The notes: generated by a model not told the origin, from the sequence alone. A stretch of 56,454 bases of DNA from Candidatus Blautia intestinavium (GCA_019113745.1 DXGV01000058.1:1-56454); one strand, 5' to 3'. Positions 1 through 8,576 are shown, counted from the stretch's first letter. Numbers and translations: made by a program.

Positions 1-35
1 ATAATCTGTCGGATTTGGTCTTTTGCTACTGCCAT
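1..35 (-). CDS. 5' end of a truncated CDS, possibly an IS256-type transposase
   Basis: A minus-strand ATG at 33-35 is preceded by an AAGGAG ribosome binding site about 8 nt upstream (near 45-50) and opens a frame reading MAVAKDQIRQI that leaves the window. The few residues resemble the start of IS256/mutator-family transposases, from memory only. An 8-bp inverted repeat lies upstream (54-61 with 73-80) and could be near an element end. Eleven residues cannot decide the function. Confidence 0.35.
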   Translation of the reverse strand, partial: MAVAKDQIRQI

Positions 36-137
36 AAATAAACTCCTTTTCGATAAGAATTGTCATATCTATAATTCTTACCAAAAAGGAGCCATTTTTT
101 ACCAAAGCCACAAAGTTTTTTACACTACCTTCAAAAG

Positions 138-172
138 AAAAAAGATGTCCCGTCAAACAGAACATCCTTTTT
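138..172 (-). terminator. Terminator after fucU
   Basis: Read on the minus strand, an A-rich left arm containing GGATGT pairs with ACATCT followed by a T-run (stem about 11 bp, with a G-T pair). It lies about 50 nt beyond the fucU stop, as expected for a Rho-independent terminator. Confidence 0.5.
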
Positions 173-220
173 AAACATCCTCATGAATCTGGTAGCCGAT
201 TTAACAACCGTTTTCAGTCT

Positions 221-664
221 TCAGTCGTTGATCACAACGCCTTTCTGAAGCATGATATTTGCATACAGCGCTTTTTCACTGGTGGAAATAATGCAGTAAG
301 CGGTTTTGGCTTCATCATAGAAAGCAAAACGCTCAATATTTCCTACAACAGCGTCTCCGCGGTCGTCATATTTGCGGATGATCTCTTTATATGTATCCCA
401 GATTGGGGTTTCCACATTATCCCCCGGCATAACTTCCATCAGGTTCACCGGATGTTCTACATAAGTATCCAGAGGGAAAACCTTCAGGATCGCTTCCAGA
501 ATTTCCGGAACGCCATGTCCGTCGCAGCGGATCGTAATAGCATTTTTTCCCATGGATTCTACAGGAAAGTTTCCATCGGCGATTACAAGACGGTCGCTGT
601 GTCCCATCTCACATAATACTTTTAATAATTCAGGTGATAAAATTTCAGGAATTCCTTTTAACAT
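221..664 (-). CDS. fucU: RbsD/FucU-family sugar mutarotase (L-fucose mutarotase-like)
   Basis: This 147-aa protein matches the usual length of the RbsD/FucU family, cytosolic enzymes that interconvert alpha and beta anomers of sugars entering catabolism. The N-terminus MLKGIPEILSPELL and the GHSD segment with the candidate catalytic His22 and Asp24 are family hallmarks, as is the CDGHGVPEILEAILKVFPLD stretch near residues 47-66. The FucU branch is favoured over RbsD by the opening residues. A GGAGGT ribosome binding site precedes the ATG. It is transcribed divergently from the aldolase/kinase block, so it probably feeds the same catabolic route. The substrate (fucose, rhamnose, ribose or other) cannot be read from the sequence. 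Confidence 0.85.
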   Translation of the reverse strand: MLKGIPEILSPELLKVLCEMGHSDRLVIADGNFPVESMGKNAITIRCDGHGVPEILEAILKVFPLDTYVEHPVNLMEVMPGDNVETPIWDTYKEIIRKYDDRGDAVVGNIERFAFYDEAKTAYCIISTSEKALYANIMLQKGVVIND

Positions 665-849
665 AATAATTCATACCTCCAGTTTTGATTTTTAATTTTG
701 TGAAGCCGTTCTTCATGGCAGTTTTAAATACTGATGAGCTTAGAGCAAGCCAATAAAGAAAACCGCCTTTTTCCTTACATTAAAATTTACCTTATCTGTA
801 TTCCTGTTTGCAAGGCAAAATTTTCCTGTGAATGATGAAAATTTTACAG

Positions 850-899
850 TTGACAGACAGGCTGTGAGGGGGTATGATAAAAAAAAACAGAAACGTTTC
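850..899 (+). promoter_or_regulatory. Sigma-A promoter with LacI-type operator for the aldolase operon
   Basis: TTGACA at 850-855 and TATGAT at 873-878 are separated by 17 nt. The perfect palindrome GAAACGTTTC at 890-899 is typical of a LacI/GalR-family operator and would sit at about +5 to +15, where bound repressor blocks initiation. The LacI gene two genes downstream is the obvious candidate ligand. The rest of the 352-nt gap (665-1016) holds no convincing gene. The promoter for fucU was not located with confidence. Confidence 0.7.
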
Positions 900-1016
900 G
901 GTTTCTGGAAAAACAGAAAATTTTCAGCGTCAGTGCACATAGTCCGGAGCGCGCTGCCCTTTGGACAGTGACGTGAAAGAGACTTCAGCACAACCAATCA
1001 CAGGAGGGAAAAGATT

Positions 1017-1868
1017 ATGCCACTTGTTACGTCAAAAGAAATGTTATTGAAAGCACAGCAGGGAGGATATGCCGTAGGAGCCTTTAACGCAGAGAATATG
1101 GAGATGGTAAAGGCTATTATCGCTGCGGCGGAAGAGCTGAGAGCTCCTGTTATGATCCAGACCACGCCGTCCACAGTAAAATATGGAACTGTTGAGACTT
1201 ACGCGGCAATTGTAGCTGCTGAGGCAGCGAAGGCTTCCGTGCCGGTATGTCTCCATCTTGATCACGGCGACAGCTTTGAACTTGCCATGCGCGCCATTCA
1301 TGCAGGATATACTTCTGTTATGATCGACGGTTCTAAACTGAGCTTTGAAGAAAATATCGCTCTGACAAAAAAAGTAGCAGATGTGGCGAAAGCGCTGGAT
1401 ATCCCCTGCGAAGCCGAGCTTGGCAAAGTGGGCGGAAAAGAGGACGATCTGGAAGCTGAAGCGGATACCAATACAGATCCGGCGGAGGCGAAGGAATTTG
1501 CCGAGAGAACAGGAGTGACTTCTCTTGCGGTGGCTATCGGAACAGCCCATGGATTTTATGTAGGCACACCGGTGCTGGATAAAGAACGTCTCACAGAGAT
1601 CCGTAAAGTAGTAGACGTGCCGCTGGTTCTCCACGGAGCATCCGGATTAAGCGATGATGACGTGCGCGACTGCGTAAAACGCGGTATGTGCAAGGTGAAT
1701 TTTGCGACGGAACTCAGGGATGCATATTCCAAAGCTGTGAAAGCAACTTTTGCGGAAAAAGAAAATACCATTGATCCGAAGGCATATGGACGTGCGGCGA
1801 TTCAGGCGGTGAAGGAACTGGTTATGTACCGGATGAAGGTCTGCGGATGCGACGGGAAAGCAGAATAA
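1017..1868 (+). CDS. Class II fructose/tagatose-bisphosphate aldolase
   Basis: The 283-aa product is a cytosolic zinc-dependent class II aldolase that splits a ketose-1,6-bisphosphate (fructose or tagatose type) into dihydroxyacetone phosphate and glyceraldehyde 3-phosphate. Visible hallmarks are LHLDHG with Asp82/His83, EAELGKVGG near 132-140, the zinc ligand His178 in GTAHGFY, and His206 in HGASGL. The length fits the GatY/KbaY/FbaA group. An AGGAGG ribosome binding site lies 8-9 nt before the ATG. The presence of a PfkB kinase and a GatD-like dehydrogenase downstream favours a tagatose-bisphosphate-like role over central glycolysis, but the sequence does not settle the epimer. Expression is probably controlled by the operator at 890-899. 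Confidence 0.88.
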   Translation: MPLVTSKEMLLKAQQGGYAVGAFNAENMEMVKAIIAAAEELRAPVMIQTTPSTVKYGTVETYAAIVAAEAAKASVPVCLHLDHGDSFELAMRAIHAGYTSVMIDGSKLSFEENIALTKKVADVAKALDIPCEAELGKVGGKEDDLEAEADTNTDPAEAKEFAERTGVTSLAVAIGTAHGFYVGTPVLDKERLTEIRKVVDVPLVLHGASGLSDDDVRDCVKRGMCKVNFATELRDAYSKAVKATFAEKENTIDPKAYGRAAIQAVKELVMYRMKVCGCDGKAE

Positions 1869-1945
1869 AAAGATATTCTTTGGCCGCACATGGCGGGAAA
1901 TCCTGAAACGACGCAGCAAAGAATATAAGAGGGAGTGATTGAGCT

Positions 1946-2962
1946 GTGGCGGCGACAATGAAAGATATTGCCCGGAAAACAGGGTTGGGGCTTGCCACGA
2001 TTTCTTCCTATTTTAATGGCGGAAATGTCAGAGAAAAGAACAGGAAGAAGATCGAGGCAGCTATCGAGGAGCTTCACTATGAGGTTAATGAAGTAGCCAG
2101 AGGACTGAAGACAAACGCTACCAGAACGGTGGGAGTGGTGATACCGGAACTGAACAATGTTTTCTGCGCGGAGATCATCACAGAGATGGAAGATATTCTC
2201 AGAGGACATGGATACGCGACGATTGTATGCGACTGTCGTACAGACAGAAAGCTGGAACAGGAAGCAGTAGATTTTCTCAGCAGAAAACGGGTGGACGGTA
2301 TTATCAATATGCCGGTGGATACGGAAGGCTGTCATCTGAAAAAATTTCTGAAAACAGGGAAGCCGGTAGTCCTTATCGACCGTAAAATCCAGGGAGCGGC
2401 CTGCGACAGCGTCCTTGTGGATAACGAAAAAGCGGCGGAGGACGCCATAGAGCTGTTTTTCCGGAACGGGCACAGGAAGATCGGGATCATCGGCGGGCCG
2501 GAGGAAATTTCCACAGCACAGGAAAGGGTGTCCGGATACCGGAAAGCATGCGAAAAATACGGTATTCCGCTGGAAGAAACTCTTATATGCCGTGAGGACT
2601 ATACGATCCAGGGCGGAGTGCGGGGGCTGGAAAGACTGGTAAAAAGAAACCCGGACATGACAGCGGTGTTTGTGACAAATTATGAAATGACCATGGGGGC
2701 GGTGATTGGTCTGAATGAACTGGGAATGCAGGTGCCAAAGGAACTCTCTGTAATTGGTTTTGACAATCTTCAGTTCGCCAGAGCATGCAGTCCGAAGCTG
2801 ACGATCGTGGCCCAGCCGACTGTAGAGATTGCCAGAGAAGCGGCGGGAATGATGCTGAAGCGTCTGGAAAGCGGAACGGAGGACAGCCCGTCAGAATACT
2901 GTACGGAAAAACTGAGTACCGAGATTATCATGGGAAGGTCAGTCCTCGATATTCGGGATTAG
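1946..2962 (+). CDS. LacI-family transcriptional repressor
   Basis: The 338-aa protein has an N-terminal LacI helix-turn-helix (MKDIARKTGLGLATISSYFNG, residues 5-25), a hinge helix near 45-58 (EVNEVARGLKTNAT) and a periplasmic-binding-protein-like sensor domain from VGVVIPELNN onward. The GTG start follows a GGGAG box. An in-frame ATG at 1958 would remove four residues and is an alternative. The HTH carries SSYFNG where most LacI members have SRVLNG, so its operator preference may be slightly unusual. It lies between aldolase and kinase genes and most likely represses this block, releasing on a sugar or sugar phosphate. A stem (ATATTCTTTG with CAAAGAATAT) flanks the gap after the aldolase. 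Confidence 0.92.
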   Translation: MAATMKDIARKTGLGLATISSYFNGGNVREKNRKKIEAAIEELHYEVNEVARGLKTNATRTVGVVIPELNNVFCAEIITEMEDILRGHGYATIVCDCRTDRKLEQEAVDFLSRKRVDGIINMPVDTEGCHLKKFLKTGKPVVLIDRKIQGAACDSVLVDNEKAAEDAIELFFRNGHRKIGIIGGPEEISTAQERVSGYRKACEKYGIPLEETLICREDYTIQGGVRGLERLVKRNPDMTAVFVTNYEMTMGAVIGLNELGMQVPKELSVIGFDNLQFARACSPKLTIVAQPTVEIAREAAGMMLKRLESGTEDSPSEYCTEKLSTEIIMGRSVLDIRD

Positions 2963-3081
2963 AAAAGTCAGCGTACAGAAGATATGGAGCGGTTGCCCCT
3001 CGTACATTGATTTAAGGAGCCGGAACAAATAATTTAGACGGGAGCCGGGAGGTATTCCCGAAAAATAAAGGGGTCAGAGGG

Positions 3082-4593
3082 ATGAAATCATATTTACTTG
3101 GAATAGATATCGGAACAAGCGCATGTAAAGTTGCCGTTTTCGACAGGGCGGGCAGAGTCCTGGCGGCGGAGAACGGCGATTATCCGGTTTATTATCCCCA
3201 TGAAGGCTGGGCGGAACAGAACCCGGAGGAATGGTGGAAAGCCGTGTGCGGCGCGGTGCGGGGGAGCATTGAGCGCGCGGGTATCCTGCCGGAAGAGATC
3301 GCAGGGGTAGGAATTGACGGACAGAGCTGGTCCGCCATTGCCGTTGACCGCAAGGGAAACGTTCTTACCAACACGCCGATCTGGATGGATACCAGGGCGC
3401 AGGATATTTGCGATAGGCTGAATGAAGAGATCGGCGCGGAAGAGATTTTCCGGACAGCGGGAAATTCTCTCCAGCCGTCCTACACAACGGCGAAGATCCT
3501 CTGGTATAAGGAGAATCTTCCGGAGGTTTACCGGAATACATACAGGATACTGCAGTCCAACAGCTATATTGCTTTTAAACTGACAGGAGAGATGACACAG
3601 GATCTGTCTCAGGGTTACGGCCTGCACTGTTTTAACATGAGGACAGGAAAATGGGACGACAGGATGTGCGACCGTCTTGGTATTCCACGTGAATTTCTTC
3701 CTGAGATCCGCGGATGCGACGAGATCGTGGGTACGGTGACAAAAGAAGCGGCCCGGGAAACCGGCCTTGCGGAGGGTACGCCTGTGGCGGCAGGAGGTCT
3801 TGACGCCGCCTGCGGAACGCTGGGAGCAGGCGTGATCCATCCGGGAGAAACCCAGGAGCAGGGCGGACAGGCGGGCGGAATGAGTATCTGTACGAAAGAA
3901 TACAAAGCGGATCCCCGGCTGATCCTGGGATTCCACGTGGTGCCCGGCCTGTGGCTTCTTCAGGGCGGAACTACCGGAGGCGGAGGCGTCATGCGGTGGT
4001 TTGAACGGGAGTTTGCGGATTATGAACGGATGATGAAGGAGGAGACGGGAGTTTCTTCTCTGAATCAGCTGAATGAAATCGCGGAAAAAGTTTCCCCCGG
4101 CTGCGACGGACTTGTATTTCTCCCATACATGGCGGGAGAGCGTTCGCCTATCTGGAATCCATATGCAAAAGGCGTTTTCTACGGACTTGATTTTTCCAAG
4201 ACCAAAGGCCATATGGTACGCGCCTGCATGGAGGGAGTCGCTCTTTCCCTCCGTCACAATCTGGAAGTGGCCAGAGAAGCCGGAGCGGAAGCGAAAGTGC
4301 TGAGAGCCATGGGCGGATCGGCAAATTCGCTTCTGTGGACGCAGATTAAAGCCGATATAACAGGCAAGCCCATCATTGTGCCGGCTTCCGACACGGCGAC
4401 CACTCTGGGAGCGGCCATGCTCGCGGGAGTTGGGACCGGATTCTATAAGGATTATGAAGAAGCGGTAAAACTTACAGTGTCGGAAACCAGAAGACACGAG
4501 CCAAATGAGGCGAACCGGGCAGTCTATGACAGGACTTACGAGACGTATCTGAGATTGTATGAAGCGCTCAGACCTCTGATGACGGAGAGATAA
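3082..4593 (+). CDS. FGGY-family carbohydrate kinase, xylulokinase-like
   Basis: The 503-aa protein has the two-domain FGGY architecture: the phosphate-binding loop GIDIGTS at 7-13, the sugar-site segment GIDGQSWSAI near 77-86, IWMDTRAQ near 100-107, the catalytic Asp241 in GGLDAACG, and the C-terminal ATP-binding GGSANSLLWTQIKADITG. It would use ATP to phosphorylate a ketose or polyol in the cytosol. Classical xylulokinases have GQMHG where this protein has GQSWS, so xylulose as substrate is doubtful. Together with the downstream dehydrogenase, PfkB kinase and aldolase it could phosphorylate a ketohexose such as tagatose. An unusually long gap of 120 nt precedes it. Confidence 0.85.
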   Translation: MKSYLLGIDIGTSACKVAVFDRAGRVLAAENGDYPVYYPHEGWAEQNPEEWWKAVCGAVRGSIERAGILPEEIAGVGIDGQSWSAIAVDRKGNVLTNTPIWMDTRAQDICDRLNEEIGAEEIFRTAGNSLQPSYTTAKILWYKENLPEVYRNTYRILQSNSYIAFKLTGEMTQDLSQGYGLHCFNMRTGKWDDRMCDRLGIPREFLPEIRGCDEIVGTVTKEAARETGLAEGTPVAAGGLDAACGTLGAGVIHPGETQEQGGQAGGMSICTKEYKADPRLILGFHVVPGLWLLQGGTTGGGGVMRWFEREFADYERMMKEETGVSSLNQLNEIAEKVSPGCDGLVFLPYMAGERSPIWNPYAKGVFYGLDFSKTKGHMVRACMEGVALSLRHNLEVAREAGAEAKVLRAMGGSANSLLWTQIKADITGKPIIVPASDTATTLGAAMLAGVGTGFYKDYEEAVKLTVSETRRHEPNEANRAVYDRTYETYLRLYEALRPLMTER

Positions 4594-4726
4594 TTTTCTG
4601 AGACAGACCTTTACAGGATAAATACGGCAGACCAGGAAGGAAATGCCGCAAAAGAGACCGGCGGCGTTTACCATAGATGCAGCAGTAAAATTCTTATGAC
4701 AAAGACAGGAAAGGAGCATCATCATT

Positions 4727-5779
4727 ATGCGCGCAGCAGTAGTAACAGCAAATGAAAGGGTGGAATATCAGGAGATTCCGGAGCCGGAGGTAAAGAAGGG
4801 ATATGTGAAAGTAAAAGTAAGATATTCCGGTATCTGCGGTTCCGACATTCCCCGTGTTCTCAACCATGGCGTACATTTTTACCCGATAGTGCTGGGACAT
4901 GAGTTTTCCGGAGATGTTGTGGAAGTGGGAGAAGGCGTCACAAAAGTGAAAGTGGGCGACCGTGTTTCCGGCGCTCCCCTGGTTCCCTGCATGAAGTGCG
5001 GCGACTGCCAGAAGGGAAATTATTCTCTCTGCAAGCACTACAGCTTCATCGGTTCCAGAGAGCAGGGAAGCAACGCGGATTATGTTGTGATCCCGGAACA
5101 GAACGCAGTTCCTTTTGACAAATCTGTTCCTTACGATCAGGCCGCCATGTTTGAGCCTTCCACAGTAGCTCTTCACGGACTGTTCCAGAATGATTATCAG
5201 GGCGGCGAGTACGTTGCCATCCTGGGCGGCGGAACGGTAGGGATGTTTACCATGCAGTGGGCGAAGATCTTCGGTTCCAGAAAAGTGGTTGTTTTTGATA
5301 TCAGCGAAGAACGCCTTGCTCTGGCGCAGCGTCTGGGCGCCGACGAGGTTGTGAACACTACAAAAGAGGATTACATGAAGACGGCAATGGAGATCACCGG
5401 AAATCAGGGATACGGTTTTGTCTTCGAGACGGCAGGTCAGGTGGCCACCATGCATATGGCCTTCGAGCTGGCGGCAAATAAGGCCCATGTCTGCTTCATC
5501 GGAACGCCTCATGAGAACCTGACGTTCACTCCCGCCCAGTGGGAGAATATGAACCGGAAGGAATTCAAGCTCACCGGTTCCTGGATGTCCTACAGCGCCC
5601 CCTATCCGGGAAAAGAGTGGGAACTGACAGCCCATTATTTCGCGACAGGACAGCTGAAATTCGATCCCGGCTTTATTTATAAGAAGATTCCCATGAGCCA
5701 GGCCCAGGAAGCCTTCCAGCTCTTCAAGACTCCGGGACTTGTAAAAGGTAAGATTCTTTTATCAAACGAGGAAGACTGA
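4727..5779 (+). CDS. Zinc-dependent polyol dehydrogenase, GatD/sorbitol-dehydrogenase-like
   Basis: The 350-aa medium-chain dehydrogenase carries the catalytic zinc ligands Cys37 (GICGSD) and His58/Glu59 (GHEFSG), four structural-zinc cysteines at 88, 91, 94 and 102, and a Rossmann NAD(P)-binding GGGTVG at 167-172. This pattern matches galactitol-1-phosphate 5-dehydrogenase and sorbitol dehydrogenase relatives, which oxidise a polyol or polyol phosphate to a ketose. An AAGGAG ribosome binding site precedes the ATG. Its stop lies one base from the PfkB start, so the two are co-translated and probably act on consecutive intermediates. Substrate is inferred from context only. Confidence 0.87.
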   Translation: MRAAVVTANERVEYQEIPEPEVKKGYVKVKVRYSGICGSDIPRVLNHGVHFYPIVLGHEFSGDVVEVGEGVTKVKVGDRVSGAPLVPCMKCGDCQKGNYSLCKHYSFIGSREQGSNADYVVIPEQNAVPFDKSVPYDQAAMFEPSTVALHGLFQNDYQGGEYVAILGGGTVGMFTMQWAKIFGSRKVVVFDISEERLALAQRLGADEVVNTTKEDYMKTAMEITGNQGYGFVFETAGQVATMHMAFELAANKAHVCFIGTPHENLTFTPAQWENMNRKEFKLTGSWMSYSAPYPGKEWELTAHYFATGQLKFDPGFIYKKIPMSQAQEAFQLFKTPGLVKGKILLSNEED

Positions 5780-5780
5780 A

Positions 5781-6710
5781 ATGATACTGACAGTGACATT
5801 AAACGCGGCCATTGACAAGCGATATGTGGTGGACGACTGCAGGATGGGAGAGGTGAACCGGGTAAAGGAATGTACCTATGTTCCCGGCGGCAAAGGACTG
5901 AACGTCTCAAAGCCGGCCTCCATCTACGGCGCGGAAGTCGTCGCCACAGGTTTTGTGGGCGGACACGCGGGAAATTATATTGAAGAGGCTCTGAAACCTT
6001 TCGGGATCAAAAGCGCTTTTTACCATGTGGAAGGGGAAAGCCGCTCCTGCATCAATATCTGGGACGAAGTCAACCATGTGCAGACAGAATTCCTGGAGCC
6101 GGGATTTACCCTCACAGAAGAAGACTTCCGGGGATTTGAAGAAAAGTTCCGGGAACTGGTGAAAGACGCGGATGTGGTGGCCATGTCCGGCAGCGTTCCC
6201 AAAGGACTTGACGGGACCGCATACCCAAGACTGGTGCGGATCGTAAAGGAAGCGGGGAAACCTGTGATCCTGGATACCAGCGGAAAGCTGCTGGAAATGG
6301 GAATAGAGGCGAAGCCTTCCATGATCAAACCCAATATCGACGAGATCCGGATGCTCACCGGAAAATCCTGCGACGATCTTAACGAGATCATCGAAGCGGC
6401 CAGGACCATACATCAGAAAGGCGTGGAGATCGTCGCGGTATCCCTGGGAGCGGACGGTTCCCTTGCCGTAAGCGACGAGGGCGTTTTCCGGGCGGTGGTT
6501 CCGAAGATCGACGCGGTAAATACTGTGGGATGCGGAGACTCCATGATCGCCGGATTCGCACTGGGGATCAGCGAGGGCCTGTCCCTGCCGGAAACCCTGA
6601 GAAGAGCCAGCGCGATATCCGCAGCGGCGGCCATGCGGGAAGAAACAGGGTTCTTCGTGATGGAGGATATGGAGAGACTGCTGCCGCAGATACAGATTAC
6701 AAAGTTATAA
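5781..6710 (+). CDS. PfkB-family sugar-phosphate kinase (1-phosphofructokinase/tagatose-6-phosphate kinase type)
   Basis: The 309-aa ribokinase-fold protein begins MILTVTLNAAID, the signature of the FruK/LacC branch. It shows the GGKGLNVS sugar-binding segment at 36-43 and the anion-hole/catalytic motif NTVGCGDSMIAGF with the catalytic base Asp253. These enzymes phosphorylate fructose 1-phosphate or tagatose 6-phosphate to the bisphosphate that a class II aldolase then cleaves, and such an aldolase is encoded upstream. Where most relatives read NVSRAL the protein has NVSKPA. It starts two bases after the dehydrogenase stop. It ends at the edge of a large palindromic intergenic region. Confidence 0.87.
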   Translation: MILTVTLNAAIDKRYVVDDCRMGEVNRVKECTYVPGGKGLNVSKPASIYGAEVVATGFVGGHAGNYIEEALKPFGIKSAFYHVEGESRSCINIWDEVNHVQTEFLEPGFTLTEEDFRGFEEKFRELVKDADVVAMSGSVPKGLDGTAYPRLVRIVKEAGKPVILDTSGKLLEMGIEAKPSMIKPNIDEIRMLTGKSCDDLNEIIEAARTIHQKGVEIVAVSLGADGSLAVSDEGVFRAVVPKIDAVNTVGCGDSMIAGFALGISEGLSLPETLRRASAISAAAAMREETGFFVMEDMERLLPQIQITKL

Positions 6711-6764
6711 AATGTGAGAAGTCGGGGATGAGGAACTGAAGGAGTAACGGCGGTTATGGAAGAA

Positions 6765-6899
6765 GGCGGCGAAGCGGTTGACGGCGGACGCGGTCAGGAG
6801 TATCCCGAAGGGAATACGTTGATTTTCGTGATTTTGCTCCGCATATTCCCATACGGGATACTACCTGACCGGAATCCGCCTGTGACCGGACTTCGGCAG
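6765..6899. repeat. Imperfect palindrome A in the pfkB-reductase gap
   Basis: Arms 6765-6818 and 6842-6899 are imperfect reverse complements over more than 50 bp. Shared blocks read 5' to 3' GGTCAGG, AGTATCCCG and GGGAATA in the left arm. A short perfect hairpin (GTCTTT-CTCG-AAAGAC, 6903-6918) follows, and TTGAACC (6941-6947) can pair with GGTTCAA (7024-7030). No coding gene is apparent between 6711 and 7571. Confidence 0.7.
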
Positions 6900-7032
6900 T
6901 ATGTCTTTCTCGAAAGACGGGTGGTTCCTTCAGCTCCCCATTGAACCGAGAGGGAAGGGTAAGAGTCAGACAGTTACAGGTCGAGCGCACCCGCAGGAGC
7001 TGCGGCATCAAAGCGTTCCCCATTGGTTCAAG

Positions 7033-7252
7033 AGTGTGGTGGTGGAGATACAGGCGGTTTGTACCGTGGATATCCCGCGGCGGACTTCAGGCAGATTTTC
7101 GCGCTTTTGCGAGCATAGCGTTTGCGAAAATGAACTGTCTGAGCGAAGCGACTTTTTAATTTTCGCACACAATAAGCGGCGGAGCAAAAAGCGGAAATCA
7201 ACGTGTCCGCAAGGGATACCGTGCCGCAGACCGTTGTCTCACGAACCACACT
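7033..7252. repeat. Imperfect palindrome B, about 220 bp
   Basis: AGTGTGGT at 7033-7040 is mirrored by ACCACACT at 7245-7252. Internal matching blocks include GATTTTCGCGCTTTTGC (7094-7110) against GCAAAAAGCGGAAATC (7184-7199), and TTTGCGAAAAT (7121-7131) against ATTTTCGCACA. The whole could extrude as a cruciform or fold as RNA. It abuts element C directly. Confidence 0.65.
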
Positions 7253-7530
7253 AGCATCGGTGTACAAGGGGCAATACGCTCCAAACCGTGTGATTTCAGT
7301 GATTTACTGTGTTATCCTCAATCAGCGTACGTCCAGTACGCCTCAATCGTCTGCCTTGTAAATCACTGAAATTCCTACGGTTGGAGTCTACGAGTCGAAA
7401 AGGTGATGATTTCTGCCCCCCTTTCAGGCACTTGATCGATACGTACAGGACGTACGCGGAGTGAAAGTAACGCAAAAGGGGCAGAAATCAGCCCTTTATC
7501 GACCGTATTGTCCCCTTGTACATCGATGCT
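7253..7530. mobile_element. MITE-like element C with 26-27-bp terminal inverted repeats
   Basis: The left end (7253-7278) and right end (7504-7530) are inverted copies sharing AGCATCG, TGTACAAGGGG and CAATACG, differing at one base and one insertion. Inside are two further stems: one pairs TTCAGTGATTTAC with GTAAATCACTGAA (extended by CTCCAA/TTGGAG), the other pairs GATTTCTGCCCC with GGGGCAGAAATC. There is no transposase ORF and no clear target duplication. The right-end TTGTAC at 7515-7520, with TAAATA 17 nt later, could act as a weak promoter for the reductase. Confidence 0.6.
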
Positions 7531-7571
7531 ATCCCCAATAAATAAAAAAACATTACAGAAGGAGAATTATT

Positions 7572-8576
7572 ATGGCAGAATTCATCAACCCGGCCATCGT
7601 GCCGAAAGTAACCCTTCCCTCCGGGGAGGAAGTTCCCTGCATCGGTATGGGAACCTTTGGCTCTGACAGAGTTTCCGCAGAGGATGTTTCCTCGGCTGTG
7701 GCAGGAGCCATCAGAAGCGGCTACCGCATGTTCGACTGCGCGGCGTGCTACGGCAATGAGCATCAGATCGGCGAAGTGTTCCAAGCGGCTTTTGATGAAG
7801 GCGTGGTGGAGAGAAAGGATCTCTTCATTATGACAAAAGTATGGAACGATATGCACAGAGATGTGGAGAAAGCCTGCAGAAAGAGTATCGAGGATCTGAA
7901 GTGCGACTATGTGGATCTTTATTTCATTCACTGGCCTTTCCCCAACTATCATGCTCCGGGATGCGACGTGACATCAAGAAATCCTGATTCCAGACCTTTC
8001 AGTGTGGAAGAGTTTATGGATACCTACCGTCAGTGTGAAGCCCTGGTGGAAAAAGGCGTGATCCGTTATATCGGTATTTCCAATATGACCATTCCCAAGC
8101 TGGAGGCTGTGCTTCCGCTGATGAAGATCAAGCCGGCAGCCTGCGAACTGGAACTGCACGTATGCTTCCAGCAGCAGGAGCTCTTTGATTATCTTGTGGC
8201 TCACAATATCAAGCCGGTTGGTTATATGCCTCTGGGCTCTCCCAGGAGACCGGAGAGAGATATCTGCCCGGAGGATGTGGCGGATCTTGATCTTCCGGAG
8301 ATGAAGGAGATCGCGGCGGCTCACGGCGGCGTGAATACAGCGCTTATCTCTCTTAAGTGGGCTCACCAGAGAGGAGAGATCGCGATTCCATTCTCTGTAC
8401 ATCACTATGCGGATAATCTGAAATGCGTGACAGAGGATCCGCTGACAGAGGAAGAGATGAAGAAGATCAGCACCCTGGAAAAAGGCAACCGCCTTGTAAA
8501 AGGCCAGGTGTTCCTCTGGGAGGGAGCAAAAGACTGGCATGATCTCTGGGACGAAGACGGCGTGATCGTACAGTAG
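7572..8576 (+). CDS. Aldo/keto reductase
   Basis: This 334-aa TIM-barrel oxidoreductase has the AKR catalytic tetrad visible as Asp55 and Tyr60 (FDCAACYGNE), Lys89 (MTKVWND) and His120 (YFIHWPFPN). The C-terminal segment IPFSVHHYADNLK takes the position of the IPKS nucleotide-binding motif but lacks its lysine, so cofactor affinity may differ. The protein would reduce or oxidise sugar aldehydes or ketones with NAD(P)H. An AAGGAG box precedes the ATG. It lies at the end of the catabolic block but is separated from the PfkB gene by 860 nt of palindromic DNA, so it may be transcribed separately. Confidence 0.88.
   Translation: MAEFINPAIVPKVTLPSGEEVPCIGMGTFGSDRVSAEDVSSAVAGAIRSGYRMFDCAACYGNEHQIGEVFQAAFDEGVVERKDLFIMTKVWNDMHRDVEKACRKSIEDLKCDYVDLYFIHWPFPNYHAPGCDVTSRNPDSRPFSVEEFMDTYRQCEALVEKGVIRYIGISNMTIPKLEAVLPLMKIKPAACELELHVCFQQQELFDYLVAHNIKPVGYMPLGSPRRPERDICPEDVADLDLPEMKEIAAAHGGVNTALISLKWAHQRGEIAIPFSVHHYADNLKCVTEDPLTEEEMKKISTLEKGNRLVKGQVFLWEGAKDWHDLWDEDGVIVQ

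Noticed and set aside
3094-4725. Long 543-aa minus-strand open frame opposite the FGGY kinase
   Set aside because: Composition is Arg/His-rich without domain motifs, and it lies wholly opposite a clearly conserved gene; it is a codon-bias shadow.
6711-7571. Group II intron or IS605-type element
   Set aside because: No domain V-like GAGCCGU...GGUUC hairpin, no reverse transcriptase and no tnpA/tnpB frames were seen.
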